Source: Acidicapsa ligni (GTDB lineage Bacteria; Acidobacteriota; Terriglobia; Terriglobales; Acidobacteriaceae). From it: DNA of 64,000 nt. Below the pieces are notes generated by a model, which saw nothing but the letters and a program-made list of their open reading frames with translations, ran no database searches and was not told the DNA's origin. The stretch spans positions 1,116,001 to 1,180,000 of the forward strand of contig NZ_JAGSYG010000001.1 of NCBI RefSeq assembly GCF_025685655.1. The letters run 5' to 3'. Within the stretch, counting starts at the first letter, position 1. Every line of letters begins with the position of its first letter. Positions 26,540 through 34,769 of the stretch are shown here, one piece after another. The translations under genes and the position numbers were made by a program.

Positions 26540-28495
26540 TTACTCCACATGCACCACTGGCAGTTCCACAAAGCTGGAGTGAAACACACGCTGCGTAGCT
26601 TTCTTATAGTCACCCGGCTTCGCGAAAAAAATGTTCGGCACAAAGGTCTGTGGGTTCCTGTCGTACAACGGGAACCAACTCGATTGCACCTGCACCATGA
26701 TCTTATGTCCGGGCAAGAACACATGATTTACATTCGGCAACGCGAACTTGTAAAGCTCCGGACTATCCGCAGGAATAGCCTTTGCTTCAGCTAGGCTTTC
26801 GCGATAGCGTCCGCGGAAAATATCCATCGCCACAGCTAGCTGATATCCGCCCATCTCCGGCTGTCCTGCAACTTCATCGGGATATACATCGATCAGCTTC
26901 ACTACCCAATCTGAATCCGTACCGCTCGTCGATGCAGTCAGATTCGCAATCGGCTCTCCACTGATTTGGATCGGTGCTGTCAGTGCTTCAGTGGAATAAG
27001 TCAGCACATCTGTACGCCCAGAAAATTCGCGCTGATCATCCACCAGCCATCGTACCCAGGAGAGATTTGGCGTATACCCTACCGGCTCACTTGGCCGTGA
27101 ACGAAACGGCACTGGCTTTGCAGGATCGGACACATATTCTTCATAACTCGACAGCAATGTTTCTCCTGCTTCCGACTCATCAAATCCAAGCTTTCCCGCA
27201 GCCTTTAGATAGAGCGGCGTGGCTTTCTGTGTACATCCTTCAGCACAGCCAGAGGGCCATGTTTGCAGCCGCTCCCACTTGTTGGCGCCAGTAACATAAG
27301 CTGTCACGGGAGCTACTTTCATCGCTGGTGCATCATCCTTCAAGTAATGCGCAAGAAAAGGTGCGAGTATCTCTTCGCGAAAATACAATCCAGTATCACT
27401 ATGAAATTTGATCGCTCCCAGCGAACTGGCTTCTTCAATCTCCTGCCCGTGATACCAAGGCCCCAGCACCAGGAACAGGTTGCCATTCTTCTGCGACTTC
27501 AGCGCCTTGTATACGGCGATGGCTCCATAGATATCTTCCTGATCCCATTGCCCGTCCACTATCATTGTTGGCACGGTCAATTGTTGCTTCGCCAATATCT
27601 GATCGACGGCCTGATCACTCCAGAAAGCGTCATACGCTGGATGCGCTGCAACCTTCTTCCAGAATCCGATCTGATCCATGCCTCTTTGTCTCGCTAATTC
27701 TCCAGCTGACCCTGCCCGCATGTATGTGTCATAGTCATCAAAAGTGCTCGTCAGCCAATGTGCATCATTCGTCCGTGTTGCTGCCTGCTCGTAGATGTAA
27801 GGAATGTTCTGCTGTCGAAAAGCTCCATTGTGAAACCAATCATCCCCGCGCCATCCATCCACCATCGGATTCATCGGTACAGCCACCTTTAACGCTGGAT
27901 GCGGATGCACCAATGGCATCAGCGACAGATATCCGTCATACGAAATCCCCAGCACGCCGACCTTCCCGTTCGACTCCTTCACATGCTTTACCAGCCAGTC
28001 GATCGTGTCATAGGTATCTGTAGACTCATCTACCGGAGTAGGGTTCAGTGGTCCATGGAGTGGGCGATTCATCACGTAATCGCCCTCACTGCCGTACTTC
28101 CCGCGAATGTCCTGCACTACGCGGATATATCCGCCAGCGACAATTGTCTCCGTCGCATTGTCATAGCCCCACAGGCTGCTTGCCAGGTGAACACTTGGAG
28201 CATTCGTGGTCAGCACATCAGCGGAGTAGGGGGTACGCGTCAACAAAATACCCTCATGCTTTGCGGACTTAGGTACGAGGATTACTGTATGCAGCTTTAC
28301 TCCATCCCGCATCGGAATCATCTCGATACGCCGAGAGTAATCCGAGCCTGCATCGGTGGGCTCAAAATGCTCAGGAGTCTCACTGGGATAGTTGGGATAT
28401 TTCGGAGCCGTCTGTGCGTCAGCAACTGCGCCGATAAGTGCCAGAGCAAACAACATCGAAGCCAGAGGACGGGAAGAGCGGTATAGAGAAGCCAT
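26540..28495 (-). CDS. CocE/NonD-family exported acylase/esterase (copy 2)
   Basis: A 651-residue paralogue of the enzyme at 23266-25050. A signal peptide (VADAQ end) is followed by the alpha/beta hydrolase domain with QDIRGKYGSEGDY and nucleophile motif GISYDGY, and a PepX-type C-terminal domain from about residue 470. GAGGTG lies before the ATG. It converges on the GH43 gene with only six bases between stops. Sequence around the active site differs enough from copy 1 to suggest a different substrate. Confidence 0.92.
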   Translation of the reverse strand: MASLYRSSRPLASMLFALALIGAVADAQTAPKYPNYPSETPEHFEPTDAGSDYSRRIEMIPMRDGVKLHTVILVPKSAKHEGILLTRTPYSADVLTTNAPSVHLASSLWGYDNATETIVAGGYIRVVQDIRGKYGSEGDYVMNRPLHGPLNPTPVDESTDTYDTIDWLVKHVKESNGKVGVLGISYDGYLSLMPLVHPHPALKVAVPMNPMVDGWRGDDWFHNGAFRQQNIPYIYEQAATRTNDAHWLTSTFDDYDTYMRAGSAGELARQRGMDQIGFWKKVAAHPAYDAFWSDQAVDQILAKQQLTVPTMIVDGQWDQEDIYGAIAVYKALKSQKNGNLFLVLGPWYHGQEIEEASSLGAIKFHSDTGLYFREEILAPFLAHYLKDDAPAMKVAPVTAYVTGANKWERLQTWPSGCAEGCTQKATPLYLKAAGKLGFDESEAGETLLSSYEEYVSDPAKPVPFRSRPSEPVGYTPNLSWVRWLVDDQREFSGRTDVLTYSTEALTAPIQISGEPIANLTASTSGTDSDWVVKLIDVYPDEVAGQPEMGGYQLAVAMDIFRGRYRESLAEAKAIPADSPELYKFALPNVNHVFLPGHKIMVQVQSSWFPLYDRNPQTFVPNIFFAKPGDYKKATQRVFHSSFVELPVVHVE

Positions 28496-28576
28496 GCAGC
28501 CACACCTCGAAATGGGTTATTCGCAACTTAACACATCACCCTGGAGATATGGCTGTAGATGTTTATAGCGATGAAA

Positions 28577-28604
28577 AGGCGCGGCTTTAGCTTCAGCCGC
28601 GCCT
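28577..28604 (-). terminator. rho-independent terminator after the aminotransferase gene
   Basis: A perfect 10-bp GC-rich stem (28577-28586 with 28595-28604) with an 8-base loop, followed on the minus strand by TTTTC. It lies 45 bases after the aminotransferase stop. Confidence 0.78.
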
Positions 28605-28649
28605 ACCATGCATGTTAGAAATCAAGGAGCTCAGATACAAACGGACACT

Positions 28650-29849
28650 TTACCGAAGCGTTCTTAAACGCGCGCAGGCATCATCGAGATCCTTGTCTTT
28701 TTTGGCAAAGCAGAACCGCAACAAATCCTCACCGCGCCCGGCTCGAAAGAAAGCCGATCCGGCCACGGAAGCCACGCCAGTGCGCGCCAGCAACTCACGA
28801 GCTTTCTTCGCTGCCGTTTCTCCAGGAATTGAACTTGCATCCGCCAAAATGTAATATGCACCGGCGGGAACATACGGCGTAAGCCCCGCATCGGTAAGCG
28901 CCGCGACAATCCGCGCGCGCTTCAGCAGGTGATCTCCAGCCAACTCGGTATAAAACTCGGCAGGCAGGCTTTCCAGTCCTGCAGCGGCACCATGTTGCAA
29001 TGCCGAAGGAGCGCAAACATACGTCAAGTCGTGAAAATAACTGATCGCACCGAGCCACTTCGCATCGGCAATCAGATATCCAAGCCGCCATCCGGTAACC
29101 GAAAACGTCTTTGAAAATCCTGAAATCAAAATCGTGCGCTCACGCATTCCCGGCAACGTGATCGGGCTCACATGCTCCGCATCTCCATAGACGAAATACT
29201 CATAGATCTCATCCGTAAATAGAAACAAACCGTTCTCGACGGCGACCGCGGAAAGTGCCTCCAACTCGGCGCGCGTAAAAATCTTCCCGCTGGGGTTCGA
29301 TGGAGTATTGATCACAATCGCCCTTGTCTTCGGAGTTACAGCAGCCTTCAGCGCCTCCACATCCAGCGCCCAGTCCGCAGTTGTCTCCGCCGGGAAAGCC
29401 AGCGGCACAATCACCGGTGTCACGCGCAGCGACTTCAGCGTGCTCACATGGTAGCCATAGAATGGCTCAAACAAGATCACTTCATCACCGGGATTCAACA
29501 ATGCCATCGCCGCCGCATGAAACCCGCCCGTAGCCCCGCTCGTCACCAGTACTTCTTTATCGGGATCGACATCGATGCCATTAAAGCGCTTCATCTTCCC
29601 GGCTATTGCATTGCGAAGTCGTGCAATGCCATCGAGCCGCGTGTAGATATTATGCCCACCCTGGATCGCAGCAATCGCTGCCTGTGCCACGACTGCCGGC
29701 ACTTCGGTATCGCAAATCCCCTGCGCCAGATTTACGCCTCCCACGCGATCACACTCCATACTCATCGCACGAATCTCAGACTGCAACGCACGCGGCGCAA
29801 GTTCACTTAGGCGAAGCTCAGGAGCAAGAGAAGAGGTCGTAGGTGTCAT
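28650..29849 (-). CDS. PLP-dependent class I/II aminotransferase
   Basis: A 399-residue fold-type I aminotransferase. The PLP lysine is in SGFSKTFSVTGWRLG, with TPSNPSGK and the DEIYEYFVYG region upstream. The overall pattern is nearest to the methionine/kynurenine aminotransferase group (YbdL-like), but the substrate cannot be fixed. I use the ATG at 29849; a TTG at 29864 would add five residues. It is monocistronic, with a terminator following. Confidence 0.92.
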   Translation of the reverse strand: MTPTTSSLAPELRLSELAPRALQSEIRAMSMECDRVGGVNLAQGICDTEVPAVVAQAAIAAIQGGHNIYTRLDGIARLRNAIAGKMKRFNGIDVDPDKEVLVTSGATGGFHAAAMALLNPGDEVILFEPFYGYHVSTLKSLRVTPVIVPLAFPAETTADWALDVEALKAAVTPKTRAIVINTPSNPSGKIFTRAELEALSAVAVENGLFLFTDEIYEYFVYGDAEHVSPITLPGMRERTILISGFSKTFSVTGWRLGYLIADAKWLGAISYFHDLTYVCAPSALQHGAAAGLESLPAEFYTELAGDHLLKRARIVAALTDAGLTPYVPAGAYYILADASSIPGETAAKKARELLARTGVASVAGSAFFRAGRGEDLLRFCFAKKDKDLDDACARLRTLR

Positions 29850-30025
29850 AGAAAAGAGATCCAATCTTCAGAAAATTACGTACGGATATCACAATGTTAC
29901 AAGCCACCCCCATCTCCCGTCCGTGGAATTCACCTAAACCATCGTTAGAATCTTCTGCAGCCAATCCTCAATGCGCACTCAAGCGAGCCGAGGAGCCGTT
30001 CCCGATATTGCTCTTGCTGCAAGAA

Positions 30026-30054
30026 TTGCATGTTTGTTATTGATTATGTATTAT
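30026..30054 (+). promoter_or_regulatory. candidate sigma-70 promoter of the zinc-starvation operon
   Basis: A -35 TTGCAT (30026-30031) and a -10 TATTAT (30049-30054) are 17 bases apart. The expected start of RNA is near 30061, so the ATG at 30065 would have a leader of only a few bases. No Shine-Dalgarno sequence is present, in line with leaderless translation. Confidence 0.5.
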
Positions 30055-30066
30055 CATTTACATAAT
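30043..30066. promoter_or_regulatory. dyad operator, probable Zur-type box
   Basis: The exact arms ATTATGTA (30043-30050) and TACATAAT (30059-30066) surround TTATCATT. The dyad spans from the -10 box to the start codon of the COG0523 gene, an ideal repressor site. Assignment to Zur rests on the genes it precedes, not on a matched consensus. Confidence 0.55.
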
Positions 30067-31270
30067 GAATCTGCTACCCACTACCGTTCTCTCTGGCTTC
30101 CTCGGCGCAGGCAAGACGACCCTGCTAAATCATGTACTCAATAATCGGGCAGGGATGCGGGTTGCGGTCATTGTCAACGACATGAGCGAAATCAACATCG
30201 ATGCTCAGTTAGTGAAGCAAAGCGGCGCTAATCTTAGCCGCACGCAGGAGAAGTTAGTCGAGATGACGAATGGGTGCATCTGTTGCACCCTGCGCGACGA
30301 TCTTCTACAGGAGGTATCGCGACTTGCCCGCGAAGAACGATTCGACTATCTGCTTATCGAGTCAACGGGCATCTCTGAGCCGCTTCCGGTAGCAGCTACT
30401 TTTACCTTCATTGACGAGAAAGGGGACTCGCTCTCCAGTGTGGCTAAATTGGACACGATGGTGACTCTTGTCGACGCGACAAAATTCCTGGACGATGTTC
30501 GATCCATTGACGATCTACGGGACAGAAAGGTGGCTCTCGCCAACGAAGATGAGCGCACTGTCTCTGATCTTCTTATCGACCAGATTGAATTTGCGAATGT
30601 AATTGTCATTAACAAGACTGACCTGGTGAGCGCTGAAGATCTCGGCCGTCTCGAAGGAATTCTTGAGCATCTCAATCCTGCTGCCAGGCGTGTTCGCGCC
30701 GTGCGCGGTGAAGTACCGCTTACCTCCATATTGCATACCGGACTCTTCGATATGGAGGAGGCAGAGTCTTCCGCCGGATGGGTTCGTGAGTTGAATGGCG
30801 TGCATACGCCGGAGACGGAAGAGTATGGTATTTCGAGCTTCGTCTATCGTGCGCGGCGTCCTTTTCATCCAGAACGATTCGAGACTGTGACGGATGAAAG
30901 CTTTCCCAATGTGCTTCGAGCCAAGGGGTTTATCTGGCTTGCATCCTGCCACGATGATCTGATTCTTTTCTCCATTGCCGGTAGTACATTGGCCGTCGAG
31001 CCGCAGGCGCAATGGCTCGCAGCAGATATGGGGGATGAAGAACAGGATGCCGAAACGCAGGAGTATCTCAAGGATGTTTGGGAGGCTCCGTATGGAGATC
31101 GGCGGCAGGAGATTGTCTTCATCGGAGCAGGCATCGATCGCGCATTGTTGGAGGCAAGGTTGAATCAAGCTCTGCTCACTCCAGAGGAGATGGCCGCAGG
31201 GCCTGAGGCATGGCAAGAGCTCGCCGATCCTTTCTCTGAAATGTTTCGCGATAGAGAAGCAGCGGCTTAG
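30065..31270 (+). CDS. COG0523 GTPase, zinc metallochaperone type (ZigA/YciC-like)
   Basis: A 401-residue G3E-family GTPase. It shows Walker A GFLGAGKTT (11-19), the family metal motif GCICC (C71, C73, C74), ESTGISEPLP and guanine-specificity motif NKTD, followed by a C-terminal CobW domain. Members bind zinc and are thought to load it into client proteins under zinc starvation. The two following genes, zinc-free L28 and L33 paralogues, strongly support a Zur-type context. It has no ribosome-binding site, and a dyad covers its start. Confidence 0.93.
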   Translation: MNLLPTTVLSGFLGAGKTTLLNHVLNNRAGMRVAVIVNDMSEINIDAQLVKQSGANLSRTQEKLVEMTNGCICCTLRDDLLQEVSRLAREERFDYLLIESTGISEPLPVAATFTFIDEKGDSLSSVAKLDTMVTLVDATKFLDDVRSIDDLRDRKVALANEDERTVSDLLIDQIEFANVIVINKTDLVSAEDLGRLEGILEHLNPAARRVRAVRGEVPLTSILHTGLFDMEEAESSAGWVRELNGVHTPETEEYGISSFVYRARRPFHPERFETVTDESFPNVLRAKGFIWLASCHDDLILFSIAGSTLAVEPQAQWLAADMGDEEQDAETQEYLKDVWEAPYGDRRQEIVFIGAGIDRALLEARLNQALLTPEEMAAGPEAWQELADPFSEMFRDREAAA

Positions 31271-31290
31271 GCATAGAGAGGAACATCGTC

Positions 31291-31518
31291 ATGGCAAAAG
31301 AATGTCTAATCACCGGTAAGCGCCCCGTTGCGGGCAATAAAATCTCACACGCTCATAACAAAACGCGGCGGCGTTGGGAACCAAATCTGCAATGGAAGCG
31401 TGTCTGGATTCCAAGTGAAAACCGCTTCGTTCGTATGTGTGTAAGCACGCGCGGGCTGCGTACGATCAGCAAACTGGGAGTAGAGGCAGCTCTGCTTAAA
31501 GCGAAAAAAAGAGGCTGA
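31291..31518 (+). CDS. rpmB: 50S ribosomal protein L28, zinc-free paralogue
   Basis: A 75-residue L28 with GNKISHAHNKTRRRW and the PNLQWKRVW segment. Only half of each CxxC remains (C5 followed by T8, C50 followed by T53), so it cannot hold the zinc ribbon. This is the C-minus form, which replaces the zinc-binding one when zinc is scarce and spares metal. A GAGAGGA site precedes the ATG. It sits in a run with the COG0523 gene and L33. Confidence 0.92.
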   Translation: MAKECLITGKRPVAGNKISHAHNKTRRRWEPNLQWKRVWIPSENRFVRMCVSTRGLRTISKLGVEAALLKAKKRG

Positions 31519-31521
31519 ACA

Positions 31522-31674
31522 ATGCGAACAATTATCAAGCTGGCTTCAACCGCGGGTACTGGCCATTTCTACACCACGACCAAAAATCCGAAGCTTCAGA
31601 GCAGCAAACTTGAGCTGAGAAAGTATGACCCGGTGGTCCGCAAACATGTTCTCTATCGAGAAGCCAAAGCATAG
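31522..31674 (+). CDS. rpmG: 50S ribosomal protein L33, zinc-free paralogue
   Basis: Only 50 residues: starts [20 protein letters not shown] and ends [10 protein letters not shown]. It has the L33 signature ([18 protein letters not shown]) but no cysteine at all, so it is a C-minus, zinc-independent form. Three bases separate it from the L28 stop; the sequence AAGAGGCTGAACA supplies its ribosome-binding site. It belongs to the zinc-starvation run. Confidence 0.94.
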   Translation: MRTIIKLASTAGTGHFYTTTKNPKLQSSKLELRKYDPVVRKHVLYREAKA

Positions 31675-31686
31675 TCATGGGCGAGT

Positions 31687-32307
31687 ATGAGCATGTCCGG
31701 CAATAGTTCGAGATCGGTATTGCCCTCCGCCGTCAGGCGACGGGGCCGCGCGCTTCTGCATCAGCAGTGCTGGCTGTGGGGCAGGGACATCAAGCGTGCG
31801 GAGGGCAATCTGCTGCTTCATTACGGCTTCGATCGAATCCGCGAGCCTGGGGGTACGTCCGGTTTCAGCCAGTACACCCTATCCCTGCCCGGAAATCTAT
31901 ATGTGCGCCTATGGGGTTTCGGAATCTATTTCGGATACGCCGAGGGGGTATTTCTCAATCGTTTCGACTTCGTTCCGCGTGCCACGAGCTTGCAGGATGG
32001 ATGGCAGTCCCTGGAGATGACAGGTCTTCCGCGCGCGCAAGACCTGTCTCTCTTTCCATCCGTACTTCGCTGGATGAGCAGTTACGAGAAGAGGGTTCTT
32101 GAAGAGTGGGGGCCGGAATATAGAGCCACATCACTCGCGGGATGGAAGACTCGCATCGCTGTAAAGGATATTTCAGTCGGGTGGCTAGGGCTGGCACAGC
32201 AAGTAGAGAAGCTGCTCTACCGCCTGCAGCCTCTGAATCCGTTAATGCGTATTACATCGTTGCCGGTTAGTGCTGAAACACGCCTGTCTTCGGCGCACAC
32301 ACCGTAA
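31687..32307 (+). CDS. uncharacterised protein, last gene of the zinc-starvation run
   Basis: I do not recognise a family. The 206-residue product has no signal peptide or membrane segment. The N-terminal half is rich in aromatic residues (QQCWLWGRDIKR, LLLHYGFDR, YVRLWGFGIYFGYAEG) and looks like a compact beta-rich fold. The C-terminal third is helical and leucine-rich. It starts 13 bases after rpmG on the same strand (ATG at 31687; 31693 is an alternative), so it is probably co-regulated. Its role under zinc limitation is unknown. Confidence 0.72.
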   Translation: MSMSGNSSRSVLPSAVRRRGRALLHQQCWLWGRDIKRAEGNLLLHYGFDRIREPGGTSGFSQYTLSLPGNLYVRLWGFGIYFGYAEGVFLNRFDFVPRATSLQDGWQSLEMTGLPRAQDLSLFPSVLRWMSSYEKRVLEEWGPEYRATSLAGWKTRIAVKDISVGWLGLAQQVEKLLYRLQPLNPLMRITSLPVSAETRLSSAHTP

Positions 32308-32432
32308 ATAAAACAGATACCTCCGTAGGAGTGTCCTCGGCGGCAGTATAGATGAATTAGATTGTTACATTTATGTTAAAATCATTCTTGCGAAGGCAGT
32401 ATTCCAACCCCAGGCCTCGCCCGATTAGAGCT

Positions 32433-32990
32433 ATGAATCTTTACCTTATGCGCCACGCAAATGCGGGCGTTCCACGTGAAAATCCCGTCCTCGATGCCAA
32501 GCGCGGCCTTGTCAAAGAAGGCAAGCAGCAGTGCATGTTGATGGCTGGTGTTCTCACTGCGCTCAAGGCGCAGGTGGATGTCATCATCGCCAGCCCGCTT
32601 AAGCGCTCGCTCCAGTCTGCCCAGTTTGTCGGCACTGAGATTGGCTTTGAATCCAAAATCATCGCTTCGCCAGCCCTAGCGCCTGATGGAGATTACGCCG
32701 CATTCCAGCATCTCATCGCTGAATACGCTGATCGCGAAGGAGTCCTGGTCGTGGGCCACAATCCTAATCTGCACCAGTTCATTGCCAAAATTCTGAACGG
32801 CAATGGTAATGGCTCAGCCCATGCTCCTCTGACTGGCAACGGATGTATCCGTCTGCGCAAAGGCGCCATCGCACGCATCGATATGGCACGCCGCCCGGCA
32901 CAATTGCAATGGATGATCGATCCGCGGCTTGCGCGCGTCATCTACAGCAGTGTGACAAAGAGTTCGCGTCCAAAGACGTCGCGAAAATAA
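32433..32990 (+). CDS. sixA: phosphohistidine phosphatase SixA
   Basis: A 185-residue histidine-phosphatase-superfamily enzyme with LMRHANAG (catalytic H8) and the second histidine in VVGHNPNL. SixA removes phosphate from phosphohistidine proteins in signalling. The ATG at 32433 is chosen because the RHG-like motif then starts at residue 7; the frame is open from 32373. The C terminus is basic (SSRPKTSRK). Its last 49 bases overlap the convergent ppx/gppA gene. Confidence 0.9.
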   Translation: MNLYLMRHANAGVPRENPVLDAKRGLVKEGKQQCMLMAGVLTALKAQVDVIIASPLKRSLQSAQFVGTEIGFESKIIASPALAPDGDYAAFQHLIAEYADREGVLVVGHNPNLHQFIAKILNGNGNGSAHAPLTGNGCIRLRKGAIARIDMARRPAQLQWMIDPRLARVIYSSVTKSSRPKTSRK

Positions 32991-34516
32991 TCCGCTTCTT
33001 TACGCAGCGACCATAGCTCCAGCTCTGCTCCCGTGCGCCCCTGCTGCAGCTCCAGCAATACCCGCTTGGGGTAGACGCGCGCCGTTACGCGTAACACGTC
33101 TGAAGCACGATCCTGATTGAGCGCTCGCGCCAGCCGCAGTAGCACCACGCTGCGCAGCACGTTCGCGTGCTCCTCCGGCAGAATATTGCGCATGGCTCGA
33201 TCTCCCGGCTGCGGACGAGTCTTGCCCAGGTATCGTGCAATCGCCGAAACAATCGTTCGCTGCTGCCAGGTAAGCCCGTAAATTTCTGAGCTTGAAATAA
33301 TGTACTGCGTATGCCGGTGATGTCCCTGGTGATTCAGAAACTTACCTGTCTCACTCAACATCGCCGCCGCAGCCACCCAATCCGAGTACTCATCGGGCAG
33401 CTTGTGCAGTGTCGCCAGATCGCGAAACAACTGCACCGCATGCGCTTTCACCGGCTCGGCCTGACGCAGATCCACGCCGTAGCGCCGCGCCGTAGCCAGC
33501 ACGCTCTCCCAGCGCTCCTGCTCGAACTGCTGGTGAGCCATCGCGCGATCATCCTGCTCGGCCAGCATCTGGGCTAATATGCCATCGCGCAGACCTAGAT
33601 CCGAGTAGCGAAACCCGGCCAGATTAAAGGTTTCCAGCAGCTCCGCATAGACACATGCACCGGCCACAATAATCTCCGCCCGCTTCGGTCCAATGCCCGG
33701 TACCGCGGATCGTTCCGCCATGGTCATCTTGCGCAGCTTGGTCGCGAGCATCCGAACTTGTCTCTGCGTCGTAATCTCCACCTGCGCAGCCTTGGTTTTT
33801 CGAGCGGTCTTCGGTTCCGGTTTGACCAGAACGGAGTGCGATTCCGCCAGCGCCGCTGCTGTTCCAGAGGTAGCAATCACCAGCGGCACAGTTCCCGGAT
33901 TGATCCGTCGATGCGCGCGACGCAACTCCCGCGCAATGAACTGCTTCATCCGCGCCAGGCCTTCTTCTGAAGCTGGATCGGTCGGAATAAACTCCTGCGT
34001 CAGCCGCACTGCTCCAAGCGGAAGGCTGACCGTTTCCTTGATGCGTTTATGCTCGCTCAGCGTGATTTCGCAACTGCCGCCGCCTACATCCACCAGCACG
34101 CATTTGCCGGCCGTACCAGGCTCGTTGGTCATCACGCCGCGATGAATGAGTCGCCCTTCTTCCAGCCCGGAGATGATCTCAATCGTCCAACCTGTCTCCG
34201 CTTTAGCCCAGGAGACAAAGGCCTGGGCGTTCCGCGCATCGCGCATGGCTGCGGTGGCAACGACGCGAATCTGGTCCACTCCGTGCGTTTGAATGGCGCG
34301 CTGAAACCGTTTTAAGGCCTTTATTGTCAAAGCCATTGCATCCGGAGAAACCAGGCCTGTTTCAAATACGCTGGTGCCCAGACGTGTGACTTCGCGATCC
34401 TCGTGGAGCGTCTTCAGGCGATGCGCCACGGCTCTCGCAATCTTTAGCCGGCAGGAGTTCGAGCCGATATCGATTGCGGCAAATGTGGCGGCAAAGCTGG
34501 CAGTTTTTGTAGGCAT
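32942..34516 (-). CDS. ppx: exopolyphosphatase/guanosine pentaphosphatase (Ppx/GppA family)
   Basis: A 524-residue two-part enzyme. The N-terminal ASKHA fold carries the phosphate loops FAAIDIGSNSCRLKIAR and LVDVGGGSCEITL. The C-terminal half is HD-like (LNHQGHHRHTQYI). It hydrolyses inorganic polyphosphate or pppGpp; the sequence does not say which. The chosen ATG (34516) gives a natural N terminus; the frame is open to 34597. It converges on sixA with a 49-base overlap. Confidence 0.93.
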   Translation of the reverse strand: MPTKTASFAATFAAIDIGSNSCRLKIARAVAHRLKTLHEDREVTRLGTSVFETGLVSPDAMALTIKALKRFQRAIQTHGVDQIRVVATAAMRDARNAQAFVSWAKAETGWTIEIISGLEEGRLIHRGVMTNEPGTAGKCVLVDVGGGSCEITLSEHKRIKETVSLPLGAVRLTQEFIPTDPASEEGLARMKQFIARELRRAHRRINPGTVPLVIATSGTAAALAESHSVLVKPEPKTARKTKAAQVEITTQRQVRMLATKLRKMTMAERSAVPGIGPKRAEIIVAGACVYAELLETFNLAGFRYSDLGLRDGILAQMLAEQDDRAMAHQQFEQERWESVLATARRYGVDLRQAEPVKAHAVQLFRDLATLHKLPDEYSDWVAAAAMLSETGKFLNHQGHHRHTQYIISSSEIYGLTWQQRTIVSAIARYLGKTRPQPGDRAMRNILPEEHANVLRSVVLLRLARALNQDRASDVLRVTARVYPKRVLLELQQGRTGAELELWSLRKEADYFRDVFGRELFVTLL

Positions 34517-34712
34517 TGATCGAGTGACAAGGCCCAGTATGCATGGCCTATGGCAACAATACACCACCGAAATCAGGGGTGATTTTCGTCCCAGCATTGG
34601 CTCTGGAAATTTTCTATACGAGGCAAATTTGAAATCATTTTGAAACCAGGGACAGGTATAAGCTGCAAACTATGCGGGCTGTGTAAGAGAGTTACTGTTA
34701 TTGCCTGGATCT

Positions 34713-34762
34713 AAAAAAAACAGGTGGTTCCCAGCGGGGATTTAGTACCGGGAACCACCTGG
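34713..34762 (-). terminator. rho-independent terminator of the ferritin-like pair
   Basis: A perfect 12-bp stem (34722-34733 with 34751-34762) followed on the minus strand by eight T residues (A run at 34714-34721). It is a classic terminator 8 bases after the end of the 34770-35732 gene. Confidence 0.9.
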
Positions 34763-34769
34763 CTAAAAA

